A DNA stretch of 64,000 bases from Acinetobacter sp. A47 (GTDB lineage Bacteria > Pseudomonadota > Gammaproteobacteria > Pseudomonadales > Moraxellaceae), in assembly GCF_000805455.1 (NCBI RefSeq), contig NZ_JSUS01000032.1, forward strand, positions 124,001 through 188,000, written 5' to 3'. Below the pieces are notes generated by a model. That model saw only the letters and a list, made by a program, of their open reading frames with translations, was not told the origin of the DNA and ran no database searches. This document shows, one piece after another, positions 35,896 through 44,938 of this stretch (position 1 is the stretch's first letter; each line of letters opens with the position of its first letter). The translations under genes and the position numbers were made by a program.

Positions 35896-36576
35896 ATGAC
35901 AGTTCATATAATTACGATTGATGGTCCAAGTGGTTCAGGTAAAGGAACATTGGCAGCAAAAATTGCCGCACATTATGGTTTTAATTTATTAGATTCCGGT
36001 GCGTTATATCGTTTACTTGGACTGTCCCTGTTTCAACGCGGATTGCTGGATCAGCTGGAGAGCCAGCTAGAACAGTGTGTCGACTGTGCGGTACATCTGG
36101 ACATCGAGTTTAAATCGACAGAAACAACGACGCAGGTTTTTCTTGAAGGTGTGGATGTAACAAGCACCATCCGTACCGAACAGGTGGGTGAATATGCGTC
36201 TAAAGTTGCCACTGTACCGGCATTGAGAAAAGCGTTGTTTGAGCGCCAGCGTGCATTTATACAGGCACCGGGTCTGGTTGCCGATGGGCGTGATATGGCG
36301 ACATCGATTTTTCCTGAAGCCCAGGCCAAGATTTATTTGACCGCATCAGCAGAGTCCCGTGCAGAGCGCCGTGTAAAACAGTTGCAGGGCATGGGGCTAG
36401 ATGCTAAAATAAGCGACATTTTATCTAACATACAGGCTAGAGATAAAAGAGACATGGAGCGGGCGGTTGCGCCACTCAAGCCGGCTGATGATGCGTATAT
36501 CATTGATAGTTCTACAATAGGTATCAATGACGTATTTCAGTTAATGGTCGATTACATCGATAGCCGTATTGCATAG
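35896..36576 (+). CDS. cmk: Cytidylate kinase Cmk
   Basis: A 226-residue CMP/dCMP kinase: P-loop GPSGSGKGT at residues 10-18, LDSGALYR, and [13 protein letters not shown] with the following RAERRVKQL lid. The ATG at 35896 is preferred because AAGAG lies at suitable distance and it gives the usual [17 protein letters not shown] start; the ATG at 35890 adds two residues. The next gene is rpsA, the common cmk-rpsA order. Confidence 0.95.
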   Translation: MTVHIITIDGPSGSGKGTLAAKIAAHYGFNLLDSGALYRLLGLSLFQRGLLDQLESQLEQCVDCAVHLDIEFKSTETTTQVFLEGVDVTSTIRTEQVGEYASKVATVPALRKALFERQRAFIQAPGLVADGRDMATSIFPEAQAKIYLTASAESRAERRVKQLQGMGLDAKISDILSNIQARDKRDMERAVAPLKPADDAYIIDSSTIGINDVFQLMVDYIDSRIA

Positions 36577-36691
36577 ATACCCAATTAACTTTTCAGTTGA
36601 AGCATTGCTTGATCAGATTTTTTGGACAATGTAACAACTTAACTAAACCGGCCTTGTCTGATCCAAGACCGCTGACTTTATCAGGTATATC

Positions 36692-38374
36692 ATGACCGAA
36701 TCTTTTGCAGCCCTCTTTGAAGAAAGTGAATTAAACCTCAACGTTGAAAAGGGTGCAGTCATCCAAGGTACTGTTGTTAGTATCGATTCTGACTGGGTTA
36801 CTGTTGACACTGGCCTTAAATCTGAAGGCGTTGTTGACCGTGCTGAATTTTTAAATGAACAACGTGAACTTGAAGTTCAAGTTGGCGATACTGTTGACGT
36901 AGTTGTTGAAGCGCTTGACAACGGTATGGGTCAAACCGTTTTATCACGTGAAAAAGCGAAACGTGCTGAAACCTGGACTAAACTTGAGAAAATCTTTGAA
37001 GACGGCGAAATCGTTACTGGTGTTATCTCTGGTAAGGTTAAAGGCGGTTTCACTGTTGACATCGGTCCTGTACGTGCATTCTTACCGGGTTCTTTAGTTG
37101 ACACTCGTCCTATCCGTGACACAACTCACCTTGAAGGTAAAGAGTTAGAGTTCAAAGTAATCAAACTTGATGCTAAACGTAACAACGTTGTTGTATCTCG
37201 TCGTGCAGTTATGGAAGCTGAATCTTCAGCTGACCGTGAAGCATTACTTGCTCAACTTGAAGAAGGTCAAACAGTTACAGGTACGATCAAGAACCTTACT
37301 GATTACGGCGCGTTCGTTGATCTTGGTGGTATTGACGGTCTTCTACATATCACAGATATGGCTTGGAAGCGTATCAAACATCCTTCAGAAGTTGTTGAAG
37401 TTGGTCAGGAAGTTACAGTTAAAGTACTTAAGTTTGACCGCGAGCGTAACCGCGTATCTTTAGGCCTTAAGCAATTAGGCGAAGATCCATGGTTAGCGAT
37501 CATGAGCCGTTACCCTAAAGGTTCTATCGTTAAAGCACGTGTAACTAACTTAACTGACTACGGTTGCTTCGCTGAAATCGCTGAAGGCGTTGAAGGCTTA
37601 GTACACGTTTCAGAAATGGACCACACGAACAAAAACATCCACCCATCTAAAGTTGTTCAGATTGGTGACGAAGTTGATGTTATGGTTCTTGAAGTTGACG
37701 AAGAACGTCGTCGTATTTCATTGGGTATCAAACAAACTCGTGCTAACCCATGGGAAGAGTTTGCTAAAGCACATGAAAAAGGCGAAAAAGTTTCTGGTAC
37801 AATCAAGTCAATCACTGACTTCGGTATCTTCATCGGCTTAAACGGTGGTATCGACGGTTTAGTTCACTTGTCTGACATTTCTTGGAACGAACAAGGCGAA
37901 GAAGCGATTCGTCGTTACAAGAAAGGCGATACAGTTGAAGCAGTTATCTTGTCTGTAGACGCTGAAGGTAACCGTATCAGCCTTGGTATCAAACAGTTAA
38001 ACAGCGATCCATTCAATGACTTCTTGGCTGCGAATGAGCGTGGTGCTTTGGTTAAAGGTACTGTAACTGCTGTTGATGCTAAAGGTGCTACAGTTAAATT
38101 GGCTGATGACATCGAAGCTACGCTTAAAGCTTCTGAAATCAACCGTGACCGCGTTGAAGATGCAACTAAATTCTTAGAAGTTGGTCAAGAAGTTGAAGCG
38201 AAGATCATCAACGTTGATCGCAAATCTCGCTCTATCAACTTGTCTATCAAAGCGAAAGACGAAGCTGAAGAGAAAGAAGCTGTGAACAATGCTCGCCAAG
38301 CTGCTGCAACTCAAGCTGCAGAAAGCAATGGTCCTAAGACTATTGGTGACTTAATTAAAGCTCAAATGAAGTAA
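36692..38374 (+). CDS. rpsA: 30S ribosomal protein S1
   Basis: A 560-residue protein with six S1 RNA-binding repeats, recognisable by repeated GxVxxIxDFGxFV-type strands (for example [20 protein letters not shown], then [15 protein letters not shown] and [15 protein letters not shown]). It recruits mRNA to the ribosome. Codon choice is biased towards a few codons compared with its neighbours, as expected for a highly expressed gene. Two hairpins follow. Order cmk-rpsA-ihfB-lapA is the standard one. Confidence 0.97.
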   Translation: MTESFAALFEESELNLNVEKGAVIQGTVVSIDSDWVTVDTGLKSEGVVDRAEFLNEQRELEVQVGDTVDVVVEALDNGMGQTVLSREKAKRAETWTKLEKIFEDGEIVTGVISGKVKGGFTVDIGPVRAFLPGSLVDTRPIRDTTHLEGKELEFKVIKLDAKRNNVVVSRRAVMEAESSADREALLAQLEEGQTVTGTIKNLTDYGAFVDLGGIDGLLHITDMAWKRIKHPSEVVEVGQEVTVKVLKFDRERNRVSLGLKQLGEDPWLAIMSRYPKGSIVKARVTNLTDYGCFAEIAEGVEGLVHVSEMDHTNKNIHPSKVVQIGDEVDVMVLEVDEERRRISLGIKQTRANPWEEFAKAHEKGEKVSGTIKSITDFGIFIGLNGGIDGLVHLSDISWNEQGEEAIRRYKKGDTVEAVILSVDAEGNRISLGIKQLNSDPFNDFLAANERGALVKGTVTAVDAKGATVKLADDIEATLKASEINRDRVEDATKFLEVGQEVEAKIINVDRKSRSINLSIKAKDEAEEKEAVNNARQAAATQAAESNGPKTIGDLIKAQMK

Positions 38375-38388
38375 TTTGTTAAAAAGTA

Positions 38389-38418
38389 CGTTTCTTGTAA
38401 CAGAGACGTACTTTTTTA
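38389..38418 (+). terminator. First terminator after rpsA
   Basis: AAAAGTACGTTTCT and AGAGACGTACTTTT pair with one G-U wobble around TGTAAC, followed by T residues. Confidence 0.88.
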
Positions 38419-38432
38419 TACAAAAATACTGT

Positions 38433-38470
38433 AAACGGTAGCGTAGTAAACATGTACTGCGCTACCGTTT
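38433..38470. terminator. Long second hairpin between rpsA and ihfB
   Basis: Sixteen-base arms, AAACGGTAGCGTAGTA at 38433-38448 and its complement at 38455-38470, with one wobble pair and a six-base loop (AACATG). Only TTGTATTT follows, so it could be a reinforcing terminator, an mRNA-stability element or a small repeat. The pairing is seen directly. Confidence 0.6.
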
Positions 38471-38530
38471 TGTATTTAAACAGGTTATTATTAAAAACAT
38501 TGGAAGTAGCGATAATTAAAGAGGTCATCA

Positions 38531-38833
38531 ATGACTACTGAAGCACTTAATAAATCTGATTTAATTGAACGGATTGCGCTTAAAAACCCACACTTGGCTG
38601 AACCTTTAGTTGAAGATGCAGTTAAGATTATGATCGACCAAATGATTGAAGCACTTTCTGGCGGAGATCGTATTGAAATTCGTGGTTTTGGTAGTTTTGC
38701 CTTGCATCATCGTGAGCCGCGTTTAGGCCGTAACCCTAAAACAGGTAAGTCAGTTGATGTAGCAGCAAAAGCGGTTCCACATTTTAAACCTGGTAAGGCA
38801 CTTCGTGATGCAGTAAACGAATCTGCTGAATAA
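38531..38833 (+). CDS. ihfB: Integration host factor subunit beta
   Basis: A 100-residue HU/IHF-family DNA-bending protein. The signature [25 protein letters not shown] and [17 protein letters not shown] mark the beta subunit. It works with IhfA as a heterodimer. AGAGG precedes the ATG. It is followed by lapA 14 bp later, as in many relatives. Confidence 0.95.
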   Translation: MTTEALNKSDLIERIALKNPHLAEPLVEDAVKIMIDQMIEALSGGDRIEIRGFGSFALHHREPRLGRNPKTGKSVDVAAKAVPHFKPGKALRDAVNESAE

Positions 38834-38847
38834 GTATTGAGGTCTTT

Positions 38848-39213
38848 ATGCGTTATGTTTTAATTGCATTACTCGTTGCCATTTTTGGTTATTCACTTGC
38901 TTTGGTGCTTCAAAACCCGGCTGAGCTACAGGTAGACTTATTATTTACTCAAGTTCCAGCAATGCGTTTGGGGTTATTACTTTTATTGACATTGGTTTTG
39001 GGTGTTGTTGTTGGTTTACTTCTTGGCGTACAGGTTTTCCGCGTTTTTCAGACCAGCTGGGAAATCAAGAGATTACGCAAGGATATTGACCATCTTCGTA
39101 AAGAGCAAATTCAGATTGCACAGCAAGCTGCCGCAGAAGCTGCTGCAAATGTAAGACATGAAAAAACGGTTCTGGATATCAATCCGGAAAGCCAAACCCG
39201 TACACCGTTGTAA
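38848..39213 (+). CDS. lapA: LapA-domain inner-membrane protein (YciS family)
   Basis: A 121-residue protein with two N-terminal membrane helices (YVLIALLVAIFGYSLALVL and LGLLLLLTLVLGVVVGLLLGV) followed by a cytoplasmic coiled-coil-like stretch (WEIKRLRKDIDHLRKEQIQ). LapA/LapB regulate LpxC and LPS assembly in enterobacteria; the same role here is inferred. lapB is not adjacent in this window. Confidence 0.82.
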   Translation: MRYVLIALLVAIFGYSLALVLQNPAELQVDLLFTQVPAMRLGLLLLLTLVLGVVVGLLLGVQVFRVFQTSWEIKRLRKDIDHLRKEQIQIAQQAAAEAAANVRHEKTVLDINPESQTRTPL

Positions 39214-39261
39214 TTTTTATACCTTAGCCTTATAAAATCTTGTTGATTGTATAAGGCATTT

Positions 39262-39296
39262 AAAAGCTCTTTACTGGATTAAAGAGCTTTTTTTGT
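39262..39296. terminator. Terminator between lapA and azlD (convergent)
   Basis: AAAAGCTCTTTA and TAAAGAGCTTTT pair over a six-base loop and run into TTTTTG; A-rich on the other side, so it can serve both genes. Confidence 0.88.
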
Positions 39297-39298
39297 AT

Positions 39299-39625
39299 CT
39301 ATGACAAGCCAAAATACCTTAATAGGGCGGTAATGCCCAACGCAACCAGAATAACAACAATCAGTGAATACTTTTTCCATGCAAAAATGACTGCGACAGA
39401 GACGCCAATAATTTTACTGATGCCACTAAAATGGGTTTCGGTAAATAAGGTATTTAATACTGCCAGTGTAAACAGCAGTACACAGGCAGAGTCAGCCAGT
39501 AGCTGCTTATGATGTTCCTTAAATTCCATTCGGTTTGCCAGATAAAAGCCTGAATAACGAATCAGGTATGTGCCTAGAGCCAGTATGACAATACCGGCGA
39601 ATATATAGCTTTCAGTGTATTTCAT
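39299..39625 (-). CDS. azlD: AzlD-type branched-chain amino acid exporter subunit
   Basis: A 108-residue membrane protein with four hydrophobic helices (YIFAGIVILALGTYLIRYSGF; VLLFTLAVLNTLF; IIGVSVAVIFAW; LIVVILVALGITALLRYFG). It is the small partner of AzlC, overlapping it by four bases, so both are made together. AzlCD exports branched-chain amino acids or analogues. Confidence 0.85.
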   Translation of the reverse strand: MKYTESYIFAGIVILALGTYLIRYSGFYLANRMEFKEHHKQLLADSACVLLFTLAVLNTLFTETHFSGISKIIGVSVAVIFAWKKYSLIVVILVALGITALLRYFGLS

Positions 39626-40278
39626 TTGATTTTTCTTCCTGTCAGCAGGCCGAGCATCGAGACTAAAACTGGTAAGCCTGCTGGAAGTAAGGGAATGGAT
39701 GCTAAAGAAAGAGTAGTACCTAAAAATACCCGGTTTCTTGTGGTTTTGTTCTTGAGCATTGGCAGGATCAAGGCAAAAAGAATAGCCGGGAATGCTGCGT
39801 CAATGCCAAATACATCAATATCTGGAATATTTTTGCTGAGCAGATAACCTGTGCACACACCGACAGGCCAAAGTATGCTGATACCTAAGCCGCATAGCCA
39901 ATAGGCCCGTTTTTTTAAATGGGGGTCCTGTTGACTGAGGCCAAACATCACACTTTCATCATTCATGATATGGCAGGCAATAAAGTGATAGATATTCTTT
40001 TCAATGAAAGTCGCGACCGATAAGCCAAAAGGTAAATGCCGCAAATTGATGAGTATACCTGTCAATGCCGCAAACACCGGATTGCTGCCGGTTGCGATCA
40101 TGCCAATAAAGGTAAATTCGGCTGCGCCTGCCAATACGGTTAAGGAAAGCAGTAAAGGAATCCAGATGGGGAGTTCAAAACTGGCTGCTACCGAACCAAG
40201 AGAAATTCCGACAATGCCTGTTGCTACCGAGATGAGAATAATGGCTTTGATTAAGTTATACCGTTCTTGATCTTGCAT
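39622..40278 (-). CDS. azlC: AzlC-type branched-chain amino acid exporter subunit
   Basis: A 218-residue membrane protein of the AzlC family. Typical features are VLAGAAEFTFIGMIATGSNPVFAALTGILINLRHLPFGLS near the middle and HIMNDESVMFGL. It is divergent from an XRE-cupin regulator across an 89-bp region with inverted repeats, a common pairing in which the regulator controls the exporter. Confidence 0.88.
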   Translation of the reverse strand: MQDQERYNLIKAIILISVATGIVGISLGSVAASFELPIWIPLLLSLTVLAGAAEFTFIGMIATGSNPVFAALTGILINLRHLPFGLSVATFIEKNIYHFIACHIMNDESVMFGLSQQDPHLKKRAYWLCGLGISILWPVGVCTGYLLSKNIPDIDVFGIDAAFPAILFALILPMLKNKTTRNRVFLGTTLSLASIPLLPAGLPVLVSMLGLLTGRKIK

Positions 40279-40308
40279 CTTTATTTTCTATATCAAACGA
40301 CCGTACGA

Positions 40309-40352
40309 TATAATAGATTAATTTTATACCGTTCGTCAAAACGAACATTCGT
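40309..40352. promoter_or_regulatory. Promoter element and operator candidates between azlC and the XRE regulator
   Basis: TATAAT lies at 40309-40314 reading towards the regulator. Downstream are the inverted repeat GTTCGT-CAAA-ACGAAC (40331-40346) and an overlapping ACGAA-CA-TTCGT (40341-40352). The position, between likely transcription start and the ATG at 40368, suits autoregulation. Repeats seen directly; binding inferred. Confidence 0.5.
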
Positions 40353-40367
40353 TTTTTATGGTGATTT

Positions 40368-40916
40368 ATGGCGTTGCCAATTGAAATAGTTGCAAAGGGT
40401 TTGCAAAGAGAGAGACAAAAAGCCGGGCTATCATTGGCGGAGGTTGCGCGTCGCGCAGGTATTGCCAAGTCAACTTTATCTCAACTGGAGGCTGCACAGG
40501 GCAATCCTAGCCTGGAGACCCTATGGGCCTTATGTGTGGCGCTGGATATTCCATTTGCAAAGTTAATGGAAAGTCATATTGCACAGACCCAAGTCATTCG
40601 TTTTGGTGAAGGGCCATCCGTTTCATCTGAAATTGCCCATTATCAGGCCATTCTGCTGGCCAATTGCCCAACGGGTGCAAGACGCGATGTCTATATACTC
40701 AGTACACAGCCGGGAGAACCCCGCTGTAGCCAGCCGCATCCCTTGGGTAGCATTGAACATATTATTATTATGCAAGGTAAAGCCAGAGTCGGACTCAGTT
40801 CTGAGCCAATAGTATTAAATGCCGGTGACTACATTTGTTATCCTGCCGATCAGCCGCATATTTTTGAAGCTTTGGAAGCAGACACCAGAGCCATTTTGAT
40901 CTCTGAACAAAGGTAA
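40368..40916 (+). CDS. XRE-family regulator with C-terminal cupin domain
   Basis: A 182-residue protein: helix-turn-helix LAEVARRAGIAKSTLSQLEAAQGNPSLETLWALC in the first 60 residues and a cupin barrel from about residue 110 (EHIIIMQGKARVGL, NAGDYICYPADQPHIFEALE). Such regulators sense a small ligand in the cupin and often control a neighbouring transporter; here azlCD is divergent. Ligand unknown. Confidence 0.87.
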   Translation: MALPIEIVAKGLQRERQKAGLSLAEVARRAGIAKSTLSQLEAAQGNPSLETLWALCVALDIPFAKLMESHIAQTQVIRFGEGPSVSSEIAHYQAILLANCPTGARRDVYILSTQPGEPRCSQPHPLGSIEHIIIMQGKARVGLSSEPIVLNAGDYICYPADQPHIFEALEADTRAILISEQR

Positions 40917-41032
40917 TGTGTATTTGCGCATTCTCCAAAAAAAGCTTTTTTGCATTATGCATACATTCTTGCTTTGTTGATTGTGTGAATCACTTTATAA
41001 TTAACTGATTTTTATGTGATGGAACTAGATTT

Positions 41033-41713
41033 GTGAGTATTATTGTTGCCCTAGACGCAAAAAGCCAATATGACGCCTTAACAATTGTTGATCAGCTTGA
41101 TCCGTCACTTTGTCGTGTGAAGGTTGGCAAAGAGCTTTTTACTCATGAAGGCCCATCAGTGGTCAAGAATTTACAAGATAAAGGCTTTGAGGTTTTTCTT
41201 GATTTAAAATTCCATGATATTCCTAATACCACAGCTCAGGCGGTATGTGCTGCTGCTGATCTGGGAGTATGGATGGTAAATGTGCATGCATCTGGCGGCC
41301 GCAAGATGATGGAAACTTGCGTTGAACGACTAAAGGCGGGTAACTACCAGACTCAATTGATCGCAGTAACGGTGTTGACCTCAATGGGGCGTGAAGACTT
41401 GCGCGATATCGGCCTGGATATCGAGCCTGTCGAACAGGTGAAGCGTCTGGCTAAACTTACTCAGGAAAGTGGACTCGATGGTGTAGTCTGCTCTGCACAA
41501 GAAGCCAAGATTCTTCGTGAAATGCTAGGACAGGAATTTGCACTGGTCACGCCGGGTATTCGTCCTGAAGGTTCAAATGCAGATGACCAGAAACGTATCG
41601 TTACCCCGAAACAGGCGATGCTTGATGGTTCAACGCATTTGGTCATTGGCCGCCCAATCACCAAAGCAGAGAATCCGACCGAGATGTTGAAATCAATCTT
41701 GTCGTCAATTTGA
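41033..41713 (+). CDS. pyrF: Orotidine-5'-phosphate decarboxylase PyrF
   Basis: A 226-residue TIM-barrel enzyme of UMP synthesis. Active-site residues are seen in VALDAK, KVGKELF and [12 protein letters not shown] (the DxKxxD motif); [16 protein letters not shown] near the end binds the phosphate. The GTG at 41033 is the only reasonable start (GATGGA about ten bases upstream). It converges with the LysO-like gene. Confidence 0.95.
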   Translation: MSIIVALDAKSQYDALTIVDQLDPSLCRVKVGKELFTHEGPSVVKNLQDKGFEVFLDLKFHDIPNTTAQAVCAAADLGVWMVNVHASGGRKMMETCVERLKAGNYQTQLIAVTVLTSMGREDLRDIGLDIEPVEQVKRLAKLTQESGLDGVVCSAQEAKILREMLGQEFALVTPGIRPEGSNADDQKRIVTPKQAMLDGSTHLVIGRPITKAENPTEMLKSILSSI

Positions 41714-41725
41714 TGCAGTCGCAGT

Positions 41726-42643
41726 CTAAAACTTCATATTAAGAAATAAGCTGATCAAGAGTGGTGCGAGAAGTGAAAGGATCAAGCCACTCATCATGGC
41801 ATGTGGGACATAATGTGTGCCACATGACTGTTTCACCATGGCAAGGGTAACGTCCATAGAGGTAGCACCGGCACTGGAAATCGCCGAGCGTGGAAAGCGC
41901 CAACCTAGACAATACATCAATAAAATTGCAAAAATTTCCCTAAATAAATCGGTTAACAGGGCAATACCCCCCAGTTTGGCTGAATGTAATTCGGTAAATA
42001 AAATCCCAGACATCGAGTACCAGCCATAGCCTTGCGCCAAAGCCATCACTTCATTCAGGCTGTATTGATTCGATAAAATAAGATAGTTGATAATTGCTGC
42101 AAGACACGAACCTACAAATGCAGCGACCGGGACTAATAAAATTTTCCAGCTTAACCAGCTACGGTCAAATTGAGTGAAGGCCAGTTCTACCCCAATCAGG
42201 AAAATAAAGATCAGTAACAGATACCAGCTATTAAACACGATATGCAGGTTTAAGCTTTGAATGAGTATGCCCAAGCCAATGCCGACTGCCAAGGCCAGAA
42301 AGGCTTTGCCAATATTTTTCAGTGCATTGAGAAAAAGATGCAATGAAATTTTCCCTTGCACACTTTGTCGATCAATCAGCTTATAAGTCATTAAACAAAT
42401 GAAAAAAGAGCCAATCGAAGTGGTCAAGGCAATGAGTATGGCGGGTGGCAAGATTGCTGCTGGATTTTGAATATGGTTGAGTGCCTGTGTGAGTTCAAAT
42501 GCAACACTGACCAGCAAAATATAAGAAAAATAAGGAAGAATTCTAAATACAAATTTCTTTAAAGCTGGAGATAAGTGCGGGGCTAAAAAATAGCCTAAGC
42601 TAATACAGATAAAAATCTGGAAAATGAGAACAAAAGAAGTCAT
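41726..42643 (-). CDS. lysO: LysO-family lysine exporter (YbjE-like)
   Basis: A 305-residue protein with about eight hydrophobic helices. The C-terminal half GYGWYSMSGILFTELHSAKLGGIALLTDLFREIFAI and SAGATSMDVTLAMVKQSCG is the LysO/DUF340 hallmark; the family exports lysine and toxic analogues. No regulator is attached; the next gene upstream is a divergent TetR gene 237 bp away. Confidence 0.85.
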   Translation of the reverse strand: MTSFVLIFQIFICISLGYFLAPHLSPALKKFVFRILPYFSYILLVSVAFELTQALNHIQNPAAILPPAILIALTTSIGSFFICLMTYKLIDRQSVQGKISLHLFLNALKNIGKAFLALAVGIGLGILIQSLNLHIVFNSWYLLLIFIFLIGVELAFTQFDRSWLSWKILLVPVAAFVGSCLAAIINYLILSNQYSLNEVMALAQGYGWYSMSGILFTELHSAKLGGIALLTDLFREIFAILLMYCLGWRFPRSAISSAGATSMDVTLAMVKQSCGTHYVPHAMMSGLILSLLAPLLISLFLNMKF

Positions 42644-42880
42644 ACAATCAAAGCGTTTAAAGTGCTGATTTATTATGCAGGGAAATCTTGTATCTGGATA
42701 GATTTATATATCGTTTGATAAATAAAATAATGCGATTATTCATTTAAAAATAAGAAATTACTTAAAAACAATCTTGGTACACCCGCTATAAGTTAAGGCA
42801 TCTATATATTTGTCCTAATCTGTATATGAATGTGTGCTGAAGTGAAATATACTTTTATAGATAATAGAGGTAAGTAATTT

Positions 42881-43456
42881 GTGACAGCAGCCAAGATTCA
42901 GAAATATGCGTTAGAGCGTTTTGCAAAACAGGGCTTTGCAGCCACATCACTGAATGAAATTGCAACCGATGTCGGCATCAAAAAACCTTCAATTTATGCA
43001 CATTTTAAGAATAAGGATGAGCTTTATCTTAGCCTGATTCCGATCATGATTGACGAGGAATTAGGCTATGCCAAAACGGTCTTGCAAGGCGGACAACAGT
43101 TACGGCAGCAATTAAGTGACTACCTTGTCAGCATTGAACAGCGCTTTAATAATTCTTATGCAGTTCAGTTCTGGATGAATGCCTTGATTAGTCCGCCGGT
43201 ACATTTATATGATCAGGTGATTGAACCGATGCATGTTTTTATGGCCGAACTGGAGCAGTTATTTACTCAGGTGATCCGGGATTCCGGCATAAACCCAACT
43301 CCACATACGCTGGAGCCACAGATATTTGCACGTGTATGCATGAGTTTTGTAGATGCGCTGCAAAGCGAGTTGATCTATGGTGGTAAAGAAAAGTTTCGAC
43401 TACGTCTGGATGCCATCTTACAGGCATTGGATGTACTCATCAGCACCACGGGTTAA
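42881..43456 (+). CDS. TetR/AcrR-family transcriptional regulator
   Basis: A 191-residue regulator starting with GTG. The helix-turn-helix (FAATSLNEIATDVGIKKPSIYAHFKNKDELYLSLI) is in the first 55 residues; the ligand domain is helical. It converges on a Bcr/CflA efflux gene whose upstream region contains a perfect-arm palindrome of TetR-operator size, so it is a candidate repressor of that pump; the alternative is autoregulation elsewhere. Confidence 0.87.
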   Translation: MTAAKIQKYALERFAKQGFAATSLNEIATDVGIKKPSIYAHFKNKDELYLSLIPIMIDEELGYAKTVLQGGQQLRQQLSDYLVSIEQRFNNSYAVQFWMNALISPPVHLYDQVIEPMHVFMAELEQLFTQVIRDSGINPTPHTLEPQIFARVCMSFVDALQSELIYGGKEKFRLRLDAILQALDVLISTTG

Positions 43457-43459
43457 ATG

Positions 43460-43479
43460 GCATTGATGAGTATCAATGC
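43460..43479. terminator. Hairpin between convergent TetR and MFS genes
   Basis: GCATTGAT-GAGT-ATCAATGC, a perfect eight-base stem and four-base loop filling the gap between the two stop codons; no long T tract. Confidence 0.55.
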
Positions 43480-44706
43480 TTAGTTCGCTTTAGAGATTGA
43501 AAGCTTGCTATTTTGAGTAGAGGCAGCATAAACAGATAAGCCGAGTGCAATACCTCCACAAATAAATAAACTGGCAGGCAGCAAGCTGATGTTGACTTGT
43601 ATGAAGCTAACGATAAAGCCAATCAGTGAAGCAAAGGCATATTGTAGCAAGCCCATCAATGATGAGGCTGCACCAGTCAGATGCTGCGGGCTTTGTTGCA
43701 TGGTTAATGCGGTGACATTTCCAAAGATAAATCCGGTTGACCAGATGCTGAGTCCTAAAAGCAAGATGTATTGCCATAGGCTTAATGTGTAAAAAGATAC
43801 ACTCCATAGCAAAATAAAGCTGGCTCCGGTAAAAATGCTCATGCCAATGAGGAGCAAGCGTTGCGCCGACCAGTGTTTTAGTAGCAGGATTGAAACTTGA
43901 CCAAGTATAATCAGGCCAACCGCATTGGCTGCAAATAAACCACTAAACGTTTCATTATGAAGTTGATAATGCTGGATAAAAATAAAAGGTGACTGGCTTA
44001 GGTAAACAAAAAAAGCACCTAGAATAAAACCGGCGGCAAGGGTATAAGCCATAAAGCACTTATTCAAGCTCAGTGTCTGATAGCTGGTTCTGATTGTGTT
44101 GAGCTGGAGCGGTTGACGATATTCAGGCTTTAAGGTTTCTGGTAGCGCATGGTTGCCCCAGAGCCATAAAATGATACCTAATGCCGCCAGTATATAGAAA
44201 ATAAGTGTCCATGAACCGAAGCGAAGAATGAAACTGCCAAATAATGGCGCAATGATGGGAACAATCATCATCACTTGCATCAGGATTGAAAAGTTTTTGG
44301 CACTGCTTTGGGCATCACATATATCTGAAATAATCGCTCGGGGTACAACCAGCCCTGCTGATGCTCCTATGGCTTGTAACAATCGGGCAGCCAGTAGCCA
44401 TTCAATGGACGGGGCAATTGCGGCCAGTAATGAACCTGCAATAAAGATTGCAATACCGATCAGCAAAGGCTTACGTCGACCAAAACGGTCGAGTAAAGGG
44501 CCATAAATACCTTGTCCGACTGCAAGGCCGATCAGAAATACCGAAAGGGTTAACTGGATATGTCCAGGCGTGGTAGAAAAGCTTTCAGCAAGTAAGGGAA
44601 ATGCCGGTAAATAAATATCGATTGCCACTGCATCCAGTGCGGTAAACAGGGAGAGCAGCAGTAGTAAAGACCAGCTGATCTGGTTGATGGGAGGCGCTGT
44701 TTTCAT
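43480..44706 (-). CDS. Bcr/CflA-family multidrug efflux MFS transporter
   Basis: A 408-residue, twelve-helix drug:proton antiporter. Motif A-type GPLLDRFGRRKPLLIG, LLQAIGASAGLVVPRAIISD and the Bcr/CflA start (LLSLFTALDAVAIDIYLPAFPLLAESF) identify the branch, whose members export bicyclomycin, chloramphenicol or other compounds. The substrate cannot be told. Expression is probably controlled at the palindrome 46 bases upstream. Confidence 0.87.
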   Translation of the reverse strand: MKTAPPINQISWSLLLLLSLFTALDAVAIDIYLPAFPLLAESFSTTPGHIQLTLSVFLIGLAVGQGIYGPLLDRFGRRKPLLIGIAIFIAGSLLAAIAPSIEWLLAARLLQAIGASAGLVVPRAIISDICDAQSSAKNFSILMQVMMIVPIIAPLFGSFILRFGSWTLIFYILAALGIILWLWGNHALPETLKPEYRQPLQLNTIRTSYQTLSLNKCFMAYTLAAGFILGAFFVYLSQSPFIFIQHYQLHNETFSGLFAANAVGLIILGQVSILLLKHWSAQRLLLIGMSIFTGASFILLWSVSFYTLSLWQYILLLGLSIWSTGFIFGNVTALTMQQSPQHLTGAASSLMGLLQYAFASLIGFIVSFIQVNISLLPASLFICGGIALGLSVYAASTQNSKLSISKAN

Positions 44707-44751
44707 ATTTTTAAAAACTCTTGCAAGAGAAAATGTAAACTATAAAAAGCG

Positions 44752-44769
44752 ACCTAACGGTCGGTAGGT
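44752..44769. promoter_or_regulatory. Palindromic operator candidate upstream of the Bcr/CflA pump
   Basis: ACCTAACGGTCGGTAGGT: the outer ACCTA/TAGGT arms are perfectly complementary and the inner bases nearly so, an 18-bp site of TetR-family size. It ends 46 bases before the pump's start codon, where a promoter would lie. Confidence 0.6.
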
Positions 44770-44894
44770 TGAATGCTAACATGAATTTTGTTTTTTACTT
44801 ATTATAAATTCTGGTTTGAAAATCGGTGTTAAACAGGAAAGAGAAGTACGTGACGTTTATATGGGGATAAGACAGTCAGGGCTTTAGACATGAA

Positions 44895-44924
44895 AACGCC
44901 CCGGAGAGAATCAAGGGCGTTGGA
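44895..44924 (-). terminator. Terminator of the monooxygenase gene
   Basis: On the minus strand AACGCCC and GGGCGTT pair over a 13-base loop and are followed by TTC, just after the stop codon at 44939; moderate T content. Confidence 0.6.
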
Positions 44925-44938
44925 GTCGCTTTGATGAC

